From assembly GCA_963846475.1 (NCBI GenBank), contig CAWJVZ010000004.1, positions 930,001-994,000 on the forward strand: a DNA stretch of 64,000 nt, read 5' to 3'. This DNA is from DASWJZ01 sp963846475. GTDB taxonomy: Bacteria > Pseudomonadota > Alphaproteobacteria > Rhizobiales > Afifellaceae. A program made the position numbers and the translations under genes. The notes under the pieces are model-generated. The model made no database searches. It was given only the letters and a program-made list of their open reading frames with translations, and was not told the origin of the DNA. Of the stretch, positions 17,223 to 25,486 are shown piece by piece. Numbering within the stretch: position 1 is the first letter of the stretch; each line of letters begins with the position of its first letter.

Positions 17223-18938
17223 TCACCCCTCCTGGAGGGTCGTCCAATCGGCCGTGATGCTCTTCCAGTCAGCCCCGATCCCGATGTCGAGCAACGTGCC
17301 TTCGTCGCCTGCCTTCACCGCCTTGGCGACCAGATCGGCCCTGTTCGGGTCCATTCCTTCAACACCAACCCTCAGAAGCACGAAGTTGTGGCGCTGCCAG
17401 GCGGGCTTGTAAGCGACGACCGCGCCCAAGGCGCCGGCCCGCGTTGCCCAGTCGCTGGCGGACGAGTTTATTGATCCGCCGCCGATCTCGGCGTGGAGCC
17501 GGTTGGCCCTGGTCAGAGCCAGCCCATAATCGTGAAGCGCCACCGAAAAGGTGTCAGATCCGAAATTCTTGAAGGTCGAAGCGGCATCGGTCTCGATGAC
17601 TCTTTTTACCTCTGTGTCGAGGCCCAGCGAAAAGGCGACCGATGTCAGGACGTCCGGAAAGTTCGTAGTATCAATGAGTTTTTGGCTGGGCTGCGCAGGG
17701 TTCTGTTGCGTGGCGATGGTCGCTGTCTTGGTCCGGTATAGAGAAGCCGCAATAGCCTTCTGCGCCGTCGGCTCTTCCAGCAAGGAGGCGAGCTCGGCGC
17801 GGTATTTCTCGCCGGCAAGCTCATACAGCGCTGTGGCTATGACAGTGTTGCCCTCACTTTCGAATTGTTCGGCCTTGCGGAAGATGCTTTTGCCGTCCGA
17901 ATCGGCCGTATCCCGCCGCCATTTCTCGCGGAGGATCGGGCTGCCGTAGAGGCCGAGGTCGCGACCTGCTGCCGCAAAGTACAAGGGGCAATCCAGCAGC
18001 GACCGGTCCACTGCCGGCATTGAGCCGTCAAGTTCCAGCTGCGCAATTGCGGCGGCAAACTCGATGTTCGACATTCCGTCGGCGGCGGCGCCCGGAAGCA
18101 GCATTTTGGTGGCCTTCTGCCGTCGCTCTTCGACGCTGCCCGGAGCAAAAATCTCTGCGACCAGCCGCTCATCGCGCAGTGCGGGCTCGACTTTCAGCAA
18201 CGTCTTCAAATAGGCAGTGAGAGAATGGAAAACTGCAGTTTGCCCGCTCTGGTGCTGTACCATTATTCCGATGACGCTGCCATTGCTCAGGAATACAGGC
18301 CCGCCACTGTCGCCCCCATTTGCCCCGGCGACGACAAATCGGTGCAAGATCGGGTGATTGGAAGGCTCCACGGGGCTCGCTGGATGTGACATCCGCGGCA
18401 GAGGAAAATCCGCGCTCTTTGTCCCGTAACCGATGAAGCGTACTTCTTCCTTGCCTGCCAAGTCGCGCAAGGCCATTTGGAACTCGTACAATTCCTCCGG
18501 CGGCGTTTCGTTGACGAGTTGCAGCACCGCCAGCTCGCGCCTTTGCTCGGGGTTCTCGTCAACTTCGATCACCTTCAGCAGCAAAGACTTTCCCGGCAAC
18601 GCAGCGTTCGTTCCTAAGATGGCCTCCTGCGGCTTGTCTTCGCGAAACGCGGCTACTTCGCGCATGACTACGTGCGCAGCCGTCAAATAGATGCCGCGGT
18701 CGCGGTCAATCAGGAAGGCTGTCCCGCCTCCACTCCTGCCATCAATGTGAAGCACCCCTCGAGCAGCTTTCTGCTCCAGGTCGGCGTATTCCAGCTCCGG
18801 ATAAGTATACGGCACCACGCAATTCTCGTTCGTATGCGCCGGGACGGCCCACAAGGTTGCGGCGATGACCACCAAGCCAAATTTGGCGGAAAGCCTATCG
18901 CTCTGGCCGGCTCGCCCGGCCCATCCTCCGCGCTTCAT
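17223..18938 (-). CDS. Exported trypsin-like serine protease of a Trypco2-linked pair
   Basis: A signal peptide (residues about 19-37 of MKRGGWAG...) leads into a chymotrypsin-fold protease: the histidine is in GIYLTAAHVVM and the serine in GANGGDSGGPVFLSNG. The position normally holding the triad aspartate reads RRELAVLQL, with Glu in place of Asp. About 350 residues of mostly helical, unassigned sequence follow the protease domain. The ATG at 18938 is chosen because it opens the signal peptide; an in-frame start at 18983 is possible. It lies 23 bases after the Trypco2-like gene. It is less GC-rich than the flanking pro genes, which suggests transfer. Confidence 0.75.
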   Translation of the reverse strand: MKRGGWAGRAGQSDRLSAKFGLVVIAATLWAVPAHTNENCVVPYTYPELEYADLEQKAARGVLHIDGRSGGGTAFLIDRDRGIYLTAAHVVMREVAAFREDKPQEAILGTNAALPGKSLLLKVIEVDENPEQRRELAVLQLVNETPPEELYEFQMALRDLAGKEEVRFIGYGTKSADFPLPRMSHPASPVEPSNHPILHRFVVAGANGGDSGGPVFLSNGSVIGIMVQHQSGQTAVFHSLTAYLKTLLKVEPALRDERLVAEIFAPGSVEERRQKATKMLLPGAAADGMSNIEFAAAIAQLELDGSMPAVDRSLLDCPLYFAAAGRDLGLYGSPILREKWRRDTADSDGKSIFRKAEQFESEGNTVIATALYELAGEKYRAELASLLEEPTAQKAIAASLYRTKTATIATQQNPAQPSQKLIDTTNFPDVLTSVAFSLGLDTEVKRVIETDAASTFKNFGSDTFSVALHDYGLALTRANRLHAEIGGGSINSSASDWATRAGALGAVVAYKPAWQRHNFVLLRVGVEGMDPNRADLVAKAVKAGDEGTLLDIGIGADWKSITADWTTLQEG

Positions 18939-18961
18939 GGTCTCCCTCCCCGCGTGCCTCT

Positions 18962-19588
18962 TCAGTCGCAAGGTGCCTTGCAAAACGTCAGTTCCAATTC
19001 CTGCAGATTGCTCCCGGTGACCTCTCCCGACAACTCTACCGTTACCGGGAGAATCTTGAAATCCACGCCTCCCTCCCCTTCCTTCGCGAGCACGAAGTTG
19101 ACCGTTGCCGTCATCTCGTCAAGCCTCAATGGCGGCTCCGAGGTCTCCGCGCTTCGCACGGCTTCGTAGGACGCCAGGATGGCGGCAGCCAACGCGTCCG
19201 AGGTTTCTGAGACGGGTAGGCTATCGCCTCCTGTCGGCGGCGCCATTGTGATCTTAATCGTTTGCGTGCTGTCCTGCTTTACGCTACCGCCGAGGGAAAC
19301 GACAAAAAGCCCGACCTTGCCCGCGGCTTCGATCGATATCACCGCCTGGAGCGTCAGGGTTGCACTCTTGAGCTGCAGTTGGCCGGATGCGCCGGTGCGC
19401 ACCTTTATGAGCGTGTCGCGAATGTCGTGCAGCAGGCTACTGACCAGAACGCCGTATTCTTCTTGAGCCCGCGCCACTGACGTCGTGGCAATCACCGCCC
19501 CTGCGAGGATCGCGACGGCAAGCGCCTTGTGACGGCACCCCTTTGCGATCGCAAGGATGCCACCTTCACTCTCGTTGCGCTCCGTCAT
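18962..19588 (-). CDS. Exported protein with two Trypco2-like (trypsin-co-occurring) repeats
   Basis: After a signal peptide (ALAVAILAGAVIATTSVARA, residues about 22-41) comes a domain that I recognise as Trypco2-like: a short helix (LLHDIRDTLIKV), LQLKSATLTLQAVISIEAAG, KVGLFVVSLGGSV and TQTIKITMAPP. A second, diverged copy of the same strand order follows (LRLDEMTATVNFVLAKEGEG, VDFKILPVTVELSG, LQELELTFC). Trypco2 was named for co-occurrence with trypsin-like proteases in predicted conflict systems. Here the protease gene is directly downstream. Most family members I know of are cytoplasmic, so an exported version is unusual. The ATG at 19588 is chosen because it places the signal peptide normally. 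Confidence 0.7.
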   Translation of the reverse strand: MTERNESEGGILAIAKGCRHKALAVAILAGAVIATTSVARAQEEYGVLVSSLLHDIRDTLIKVRTGASGQLQLKSATLTLQAVISIEAAGKVGLFVVSLGGSVKQDSTQTIKITMAPPTGGDSLPVSETSDALAAAILASYEAVRSAETSEPPLRLDEMTATVNFVLAKEGEGGVDFKILPVTVELSGEVTGSNLQELELTFCKAPCD

Positions 19589-19747
19589 TGACGCCCCCAG
19601 GAAATTCGATGAATACCCCACGGCTGACCGCCCGGGGCTAGATACCTGCGATTGCAGACTAGGTGGAAAACTCGGGTTCGGCAAATCAACTCTGCAAATG
19701 CCGTGCTATTTCCCAATTTCATGCCTTCGAGGAAACGGAGCCCGCGA

Positions 19748-20728
19748 ATGCCCGCGTCGAATCAAGTCGAGAAGGTAAAGCTCGCCAACACGAATCTGAG
19801 CGTCTCAAGAATTGGCTTCGGCACGTCGGCGCTGGGCAACATGCCCGACACCTACGGCTATGGGGTCAGCGAGGATCAGGCGCGCTCGACGGTGCGGGCG
19901 ATCTTCGATGGACCGACGAATTTCCTCGACACGTCGCGGAACTACGGGCTCGGGCGGAGCGAGGCGCGGATCGGCGAGGTCATCCGCGAGCGCGGCGGGC
20001 TTCCGCAAAACTTCGTGGTCTCCACCAAGCTCGACCGGGACATGGCGACCAACCGCTTCGACGCGTCGCGGGCGCGCCGCTCGCTGGAGGAAAGCCTCGA
20101 GGCGTTGGGGCTCGACCGCGTCCAGCTCCTGCATCTCCACGACCCGGAGCATGCCGCGTCGCTCGACGAGATCGCGGGCGCCGACGGGGCCATTGCGGAG
20201 CTCTTCAAGATGAAGGAGGAGGGCCTGGCCGAAGCGGTCGGCCTCGCCGCGGGCGTCGTCGACATCATGATGCCGCTCCTGCGCGACTGGGATTTCGACG
20301 CGCTGATCACCCACAACCGCTTCACCCTGACCAACCGCAACGCCGAGCCGATGATCGATTTTGCGCATGGGAAGGGCATCGCCGTCCTGAACGCCGCGCC
20401 CTATTCGGGCGGCGTTCTGGCCAAGGGCTCCGAAGAATATCCCCGCTACGTCTATCAGCAGGCGTCCGACGAGATCCTCGACCCGGTCCGCCGCGTCGAG
20501 GACGTCTGCCGCCGGCACGGCATTCCGCCGGGCGCCGCGGCCCTGCAATTCTCCATGCGTGACGAGCGCATAAGTTCGACGATCTGCGGCGTCAGCAAGC
20601 CGGCGCGGGTGCAGCAGACGCTGGAATGGGCGGCCTGGCCGATCCCGGGCGAGGTCTGGGACGAGCTGATGGCGCTGCAATTCGCCACCGACGACCCGGA
20701 GGCGACGCGCGACTACAGACCGGGCTGA
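19748..20728 (+). CDS. Aldo/keto reductase (D-threo-aldose 1-dehydrogenase-like)
   Basis: The 326-residue TIM-barrel oxidoreductase starts KVKLANTNLSVSRIGFGTSALGN. It has the catalytic Asp and Tyr in NFLDTSRNYGLGRSEARIGE, the Lys in VVSTKLDRD and the His in LLHLHDPEH. The DTSRNYG variant and overall pattern match L-fucose/D-threo-aldose dehydrogenases of the family. A GGAG lies about seven bases before the ATG. It is the only plus-strand gene between proA and proB and is divergent from the Trypco2-like gene. Confidence 0.83.
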   Translation: MPASNQVEKVKLANTNLSVSRIGFGTSALGNMPDTYGYGVSEDQARSTVRAIFDGPTNFLDTSRNYGLGRSEARIGEVIRERGGLPQNFVVSTKLDRDMATNRFDASRARRSLEESLEALGLDRVQLLHLHDPEHAASLDEIAGADGAIAELFKMKEEGLAEAVGLAAGVVDIMMPLLRDWDFDALITHNRFTLTNRNAEPMIDFAHGKGIAVLNAAPYSGGVLAKGSEEYPRYVYQQASDEILDPVRRVEDVCRRHGIPPGAAALQFSMRDERISSTICGVSKPARVQQTLEWAAWPIPGEVWDELMALQFATDDPEATRDYRPG

Positions 20729-20734
20729 CGCGCC

Positions 20735-21859
20735 TCACCCGTCCCGCAGGACCATGTCGTCGCGGTGGATCATGGCGGAACGGCCGCGATAGCCGAGCAG
20801 GGCTTCGATGTCGCCGGACCGCCGGCCGACGATCTTTTTGGCATCCTCCAGGTCGAACGCGACGAGGCCGCGGCCGATCTCCGTGCCGTCGCCCGTTAGG
20901 ATGACCACCGTATCGCCGCGCGAAAAGGCGCCCTCGACAGCGGTGACGCCGGCCGGCAGCAGGCTCTTGCCGGAGCGGAGCGCCGTCACCGCGCCGGAAT
21001 CGACGCGGATCGCCCCACGCGGCTCCAGGTGCCCGGCGATCCACGCCTTGCGCGCGCTCGCCGGCGTCGCCTGCGGCAGGAACCAGGTGCAGCGCGCCTC
21101 CGCCGCAATTGCGGCGAGCGGGTTCTTCCGCCGCCCGTCGGCGATGGCCATGGCGGCGCCCGCCGCGGTGGCGATCTTGGCCGCCTCGATCTTCGTCTTC
21201 ATGCCGCCGCGCGACAGCTCCGAGCCCGCCGAGCCGGCCATCGCCTCGATCGCCGGAGTGATCGCCGGCACGACGGCCAAAAATTCTGCATCCGGATCGC
21301 TCGCCGGCGGCGCCGTATAGAGGCCGTCGACGTCCGACAACAGCACCAGGCAGTCCGCCCCGACCATCGCCGCGACACGCGCGGCGAGCCGGTCGTTGTC
21401 GCCGTAGCGGATTTCCGCCGTGGCCACCGTGTCGTTCTCGTTGATCACCGGCACCGCCCGCATCTTCAAAAGGGTGGCTAGCGTGGCGCGGGCATTGAGG
21501 TAGCGCCGCCGCTCTTCCGTATCGCCGAGCGTCAGCAGGATCTGCGCCGCCCGCAAGCCCCGGTCCTCCAGGCATTTGGACCAGGCGCTCGCCAGCCGGA
21601 TCTGTCCGACGGCGGCGGCCGCCTGCGCCTCTTCCAGCTTGAGCGCGCCGCGCGCCAGGCCGAGCACGAAGCGGCCGAGCGCGATGGCGCCGGAGGAGAC
21701 GACGAGCATCTCTCTCCCCTGCCCCGCCAGTTCGGCGATGTCGTCGGCAAGCGCGGCCAGCCATTCGCGGTCGAGCTCTCCGGTGGCGCCGTCGACGAGA
21801 AGCGACGATCCCACCTTGACGACGATGCGCCGGTGCTTGGCGAGCTTCGGCGCCTTCAC
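20735..21859 (-). CDS. proB: Glutamate 5-kinase ProB
   Basis: ProB catalyses the first step of proline synthesis and is feedback-inhibited by proline. The amino-acid-kinase domain has RIVVKVGSSLLVDG, VVSSGAIALGR, INENDTVATAEIRYGDNDRLAA and GGMKTKIEAAKIAT. A PUA domain follows from about residue 280 (RGAIRVDSGAVTALRSGKSLLP). A GTG start at 21859 with GGAG upstream overlaps the obgE stop by four bases, so translation is coupled. The frame is intact, unlike the proA-ctpA side. Confidence 0.92.
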   Translation of the reverse strand: MKAPKLAKHRRIVVKVGSSLLVDGATGELDREWLAALADDIAELAGQGREMLVVSSGAIALGRFVLGLARGALKLEEAQAAAAVGQIRLASAWSKCLEDRGLRAAQILLTLGDTEERRRYLNARATLATLLKMRAVPVINENDTVATAEIRYGDNDRLAARVAAMVGADCLVLLSDVDGLYTAPPASDPDAEFLAVVPAITPAIEAMAGSAGSELSRGGMKTKIEAAKIATAAGAAMAIADGRRKNPLAAIAAEARCTWFLPQATPASARKAWIAGHLEPRGAIRVDSGAVTALRSGKSLLPAGVTAVEGAFSRGDTVVILTGDGTEIGRGLVAFDLEDAKKIVGRRSGDIEALLGYRGRSAMIHRDDMVLRDG

Positions 21860-22887
21860 GTCCGGCTCCAGCGCGGATCGGGCGCCGCGTCGTCCTCCCT
21901 GGTCCGGGCGAGCAGACCGAGGCAGGCGTCGAGCACCTGCTCCACCCCCTGCCCCGTCGCGGCGGAAAGGACATGCGGCGGCTTTCCGGTCAAATGCCGC
22001 AGCGCATCCACCGCTGCGGCGATCTGCTCCGCATCCGCCACGTCGGCGCGCGACAGGGCGACGATCTCCGGCTTCTCCTCCAGCCCATGCCCATAGGCCG
22101 CGAGCTCGCCCCGCACCGTCCGGTAGGCGGCCCCAGGATCTTCGCCCGCCGCATCGACCAGGTGCAGGAGCGCGCCGCACCGCTCGACATGGCCGAGGAA
22201 GCGGTCGCCGATGCCGGCGCCTTCATGCGCCCCCTCGATCAGGCCGGGAATGTCGGCCATCACGAATTCGCGCCCCTTGTGGCGCGCGACGCCGAGATTA
22301 GGCGACAGCGTCGTGAAGGGATAGTCGGCGATCTTGGGCTTGGCGGCGGAAACGCGCGCCAGAAAAGTCGACTTGCCGGCATTCGGCAGGCCGACGATGC
22401 CGATGTCGGCGATCAGCTTCAGCCTCAGCCAGATCCACCGCTCCTGCCCCTCAAGGCCGGGATTGGCGCGCCGCGGCGCCTGGTTGGTCGACGACTTGAA
22501 ATGCGCATTGCCGAAGCCGCCGTTTCCCCCTTCGGCGAGGCGCACGCGCTGGCCGACCTCCGTCAGGTCGGCGATCAGCGTCTCGTTGTCCGCCTCGAAG
22601 ATCTGAGTCCCGACGGGCACGCGCAGCACCACGTCGGGCGATTTCGCCCCGGCCATGTTGCGGCCCATCCCGTGGCCGCCGGTTTTCGCCTTGAAATGCT
22701 GCTGGTAGCGGTAGTCGATCAGCGTGTTCAGCCCCTCCACCAACTCCGCCCAGACGTCGCCGCCGCGGCCGCCATCGCCGCCGTCCGGCCCGCCGAACTC
22801 AATGAATTTCTCGCGCCGGAACGACACCGCCCCGGCGCCGCCGTCGCCGGAGCGAACAAACACCTTGGCCTGGTCGAGGAACTTCAT
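21856..22887 (-). CDS. obgE: Obg-family GTPase ObgE/CgtA
   Basis: ObgE is an essential GTPase in large ribosomal subunit maturation and stress control. The glycine-rich Obg fold is at residues 1-158 (GDGGAGAVSFRREKF, GGPDGGDGGRGGD). The G domain has G1 GLPNAGKSTF, G2 DYPFTTLSPN, G3 DIPGLIEGA and G4 SRADV in place of the usual NKxD. The ATG at 22887 (MKFLDQAKVFV) is the family start. It overlaps the acetyltransferase stop. Confidence 0.93.
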   Translation of the reverse strand: MKFLDQAKVFVRSGDGGAGAVSFRREKFIEFGGPDGGDGGRGGDVWAELVEGLNTLIDYRYQQHFKAKTGGHGMGRNMAGAKSPDVVLRVPVGTQIFEADNETLIADLTEVGQRVRLAEGGNGGFGNAHFKSSTNQAPRRANPGLEGQERWIWLRLKLIADIGIVGLPNAGKSTFLARVSAAKPKIADYPFTTLSPNLGVARHKGREFVMADIPGLIEGAHEGAGIGDRFLGHVERCGALLHLVDAAGEDPGAAYRTVRGELAAYGHGLEEKPEIVALSRADVADAEQIAAAVDALRHLTGKPPHVLSAATGQGVEQVLDACLGLLARTREDDAAPDPRWSRT

Positions 22888-23444
22888 GGCGGGGCGGCTT
22901 CCCATCTGGCGCGGCTGAGCTGCATGTCGATCGTCCCGACGGTCACGCCGCGCGACAGGCTGGGCGTCTCGTAGCGCCCCGCCGGTTCGAAGCCGAGCTT
23001 TTCAAGCACGCGCAGGGACGCCGGATTGTCGAAAAACACTCCGGCGCCGGTCCGCTCCTGCGGAAATTTGCGGAAGCCATGCCAAACCAGCGCCGCCACG
23101 GCTTGCCGCCCATAGCCCTGGTTCCAGTAGGATTTGCCGATCCAGTAGCCGAGGCGCGGCATTTGTCGCGGCGGATCGCCCGAACCCGGCCGCTTGACGC
23201 TGCCGCAGCCGATCACGGTCCCGCCTGCCAGCACGGCGAAATCGTCGCTGTCGCGCTCGCTCTCCCGCCTGGCCGCGAAAGCCGCGACGCTCTCGTGCGT
23301 GACCGGCCAGGGCACCTGCGCCAGCATTTTGACGATGTCCCAATCGTTCAGCAGCAGGAACAAAGCGGGCGCATGCTCCGGCGCCAGCGGCTCCAGGATC
23401 AGCCGCGCCTCCAGATCCACCGTAGCTGCGCGCGACGAAAGCAT
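22884..23444 (-). CDS. GNAT-family N-acetyltransferase (RimJ/RimL type)
   Basis: The 186-residue protein has the GNAT fold of the RimJ/RimL group: LEARLILEPLAPEHAPALF at the start, LGYWIGKSYWNQGYGRQAVAALV for acetyl-CoA binding, and DNPASLRVLEKLGFEPAGRY at the end. Such acetyltransferases commonly lie between rpmA and obgE in Rhizobiales. Here the ribosomal genes are absent and a palindrome sits at its start. It overlaps obgE by four bases. The substrate is unknown. Confidence 0.82.
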   Translation of the reverse strand: MLSSRAATVDLEARLILEPLAPEHAPALFLLLNDWDIVKMLAQVPWPVTHESVAAFAARRESERDSDDFAVLAGGTVIGCGSVKRPGSGDPPRQMPRLGYWIGKSYWNQGYGRQAVAALVWHGFRKFPQERTGAGVFFDNPASLRVLEKLGFEPAGRYETPSLSRGVTVGTIDMQLSRARWEAAPP

Positions 23445-23446
23445 TG

Positions 23447-23512
23447 AGTCCCGGGCCTCAGCCGCACTAGGAAGCGGCTGCCGCTTCCTAGCCTCCGGCT
23501 CGATCCGGGACT
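23447..23512. repeat. 66-bp nested palindrome upstream of the acetyltransferase
   Basis: Outer arms AGTCCCGG (23447-23454) and CCGGGACT (23505-23512), middle arms AGCCG and CGGCT, and an inner pair CTAGGAAGCGG (23467-23477) and CCGCTTCCTAG (23481-23491) around three bases together make one long hairpin or cruciform. It abuts the start of the acetyltransferase gene and may affect obgE-proB expression, or it may be an extragenic repeat. Confidence 0.6.
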
Positions 23513-23615
23513 ATCCAAAAATAACGAGCTCCCTGCCTTTCGTCCGAGCGTCAACGCCAGCAGGCGCAGCCCCCTTAAGGGTCCGCGGAGCGGCAATTCC
23601 TGAAATGCCGGCGGC

Positions 23616-23954
23616 TCAGTAGCAGAATCGCGCCGTGCCGCCGTAGCCGACGAAATTGCCCTTGTTGAAGCTCGACGAGGAGCGCTGTCCGCGGCAGGAG
23701 ACGTACCAGCGCGGCCGGAGCGCCCGATAGGCGTGAAACGGCGCCCGGCGATAATAGGCGCCCGGCCGGTGATAGGCGCGAGTGTAGGGGCGGCCGCCGT
23801 AATAGGGGCGGGTGGCGCCGAGGAATGTGCCCACGGCAAAACCGGCGGCGCCGGCAATCACCGCATCATCGGCATCGGCGCTCGCCGGAGCCGCGAAAGT
23901 CACTGCGCCAAGCGACAGTGCCAGTGTTGTCGCGACGGTTCTCACGAAACGCAT
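23616..23954 (-). CDS. Exported BA14K-like small protein
   Basis: The 112-residue protein has a signal peptide (residues 1-25, ending FAAPASA), a glycine-containing membrane-like stretch (AVIAGAAGFAVGTFLG), a Tyr/Arg-rich middle, and a C-terminal C-x-GQRSSSSFNKGNFVGYGGTARFC motif. That ending resembles the BA14K pattern, in which two cysteines flank an RSFD-like loop. The ATG at 23954 is chosen because GGAGG lies five bases before it. BA14K proteins are small envelope proteins found mainly in Rhizobiales. Confidence 0.6.
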   Translation of the reverse strand: MRFVRTVATTLALSLGAVTFAAPASADADDAVIAGAAGFAVGTFLGATRPYYGGRPYTRAYHRPGAYYRRAPFHAYRALRPRWYVSCRGQRSSSSFNKGNFVGYGGTARFCY

Positions 23955-24098
23955 ATCGGCCTCCATTGGCTTGCCAAAGTCCTGTTGGCTGTTGCTGCCG
24001 ATCATATAGGGTCCTCTTGGGTTCGGGCAGCGGTCTCAAGCCTGTTTCCATCGTCGGCAAGGTGCCGGCGCGCTGGACCATCTGCCGAGGAGGTTCTC

Positions 24099-24596
24099 AT
24101 GCCGGTGATGCTGCATGGCTCGTGCCGCTGCGGCGCGGTAAAATTTTCCGTCGCCAGCCACACGCCGGTGCCCTACCAGCTCTGCTATTGCTCCATCTGC
24201 CGAAAGCAGGCCGGCGGCGGCGGTTTCGCCATCAATCTCGGCGCCGACGCAGCCACGCTGCAGGTCGAGGGGGAGGAGCATCTCGGGCTCTACCGTGCCG
24301 AGATCCACGACGAGGAACACGGGGCCGGCGAGGTCTCCTCGGCCGAGCGGCGCTTTTGCAAGAAATGCGGCTCGGCGCTCTGGCTCTACGACCCGACCTG
24401 GCCGGACCTCGTCCACCCCTTTGCCAGCGCCATCGACAGCGAGCTCCCCATCCCGCCGCGCCGCGTGCACCTGATGCTCAGATACAAGGCCGATTGGGTG
24501 GAGCCGGACATCCGCGACGGCGACGAGACCTATGAGCTCTACCCGAGCCTCTCACTTGCCGACTGGCACAAGAAGCATGGCGTGTGGGTCGATTGA
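24099..24596 (+). CDS. GFA-family (CENP-V/Gfa domain) zinc protein
   Basis: The 165-residue protein has the GFA/CENP-V zinc fold: CRCGAVKF at the start, CYCSICRKQAGGGGF as the second cysteine cluster, and FCKKCGSALW as the third. These bind two zinc ions. The family was named for a glutathione-dependent formaldehyde-activating enzyme, though most members have no proven activity. GAGGAGG lies five bases before the ATG. It converges with the SleB-like gene. Confidence 0.82.
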   Translation: MPVMLHGSCRCGAVKFSVASHTPVPYQLCYCSICRKQAGGGGFAINLGADAATLQVEGEEHLGLYRAEIHDEEHGAGEVSSAERRFCKKCGSALWLYDPTWPDLVHPFASAIDSELPIPPRRVHLMLRYKADWVEPDIRDGDETYELYPSLSLADWHKKHGVWVD

Positions 24597-24611
24597 CCGG
24601 CTGTGCCGGCG

Positions 24612-25358
24612 TCAGCCACCCTGACCCAGGAAAATGAGATCCTCGATGCTGCTTGGCGGCGGGGCGGCCGGCGCCACGGCGAGCAATGGGTCGGCTGCCC
24701 ATTCCCCCGTTGGGGGCGGGGCCGGCGGCGGAGGCACCGATGCTTGCACAGGTGCGGCGACAGCTGCACGCCGAGCCGGCTGCGGCGGCGACCGCCGAGG
24801 CTCTGCCGCGGCGATCGCGACGGAGCGCTCCGGCCGGGCGCGCGGGGTCGCCCCTGCCACCTCGACCTGCGTCCTGTTGCGGCCGCCGGCCGGCGGATTG
24901 CGCTTGTCGTAGAAGGCATTGCCGCCGGCAATCACCATGTAATGCATGTTCCTGTAGGGGAAATTGTAGCCGGCGGTGTGGAAGAACATCGCCTTGCCGA
25001 CGCCGCGATGGCGCTTGCCGTCGAGCACCTGATCCGCCACGCGTTCGGCGAGCTCGCGGCTCCGCCCCTCTTTCATCGGCTTCGACAGGACGCCTGGGGC
25101 GAACTGGTTCTTCTGCCCGACGACGGCACAGACCGAGTCTGGAAATTTTTCCGATTCGACCCGGTTCATCACCACGGTGCCGACCGCCAGCATGCCTTCG
25201 GCGCTGGAGCGGTTCGATTCGAAATACATGACCCGCGCCATGCATTCCCGCTCGCGGCTGCCGGAGGATGAGGGCAGGCTGCCGCAGGAGGGAAGCGCCA
25301 GCAGCGCGGCGAGGTTCGCGCAGGTGAGGGCGTGCTGGAGGAATCGGGTCGCGCGCAT
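24612..25358 (-). CDS. Cell-wall hydrolase, SleB/Hydrolase_2 family lipoprotein
   Basis: A lipoprotein signal ends in LLALPSCGS with a lipobox cysteine at about residue 25. The Hydrolase_2 (SleB) domain spans residues 38-145, with ECMARVMYFESNRSSAEGMLAVGTVVMNRV and GKAMFFHTAGYNFPYRNM. The remaining 100 residues are Pro/Ala-rich and probably extend through the envelope. SleB-type enzymes are lytic transglycosylases; in non-spore-formers they act in peptidoglycan remodelling. Confidence 0.82.
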   Translation of the reverse strand: MRATRFLQHALTCANLAALLALPSCGSLPSSSGSRERECMARVMYFESNRSSAEGMLAVGTVVMNRVESEKFPDSVCAVVGQKNQFAPGVLSKPMKEGRSRELAERVADQVLDGKRHRGVGKAMFFHTAGYNFPYRNMHYMVIAGGNAFYDKRNPPAGGRNRTQVEVAGATPRARPERSVAIAAAEPRRSPPQPARRAAVAAPVQASVPPPPAPPPTGEWAADPLLAVAPAAPPPSSIEDLIFLGQGG

Positions 25359-25445
25359 TCGCCATCCGGAGGACAGGCGTTCGCGCCCGCCGATCCGCTG
25401 AGTAATCCGGAAAGCGGTAAAGAAAGGCTTGCGATGCAGGCTCAG

Positions 25446-25465
25446 CCCTCTCCCGACGGAGAGGG
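25446..25465. other. Perfect hairpin CCCTCTCC/GGAGAGGG between two minus-strand genes
   Basis: An eight-base stem with a CGAC loop lies 21 bases beyond the DUF2076 stop and before the SleB-like gene. It lacks a U run, so it may be an mRNA-stabilising or rho-assisted end rather than an intrinsic terminator. Confidence 0.45.
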
Positions 25466-25486
25466 CCGCCGGGCGTTTGCGGAGGC

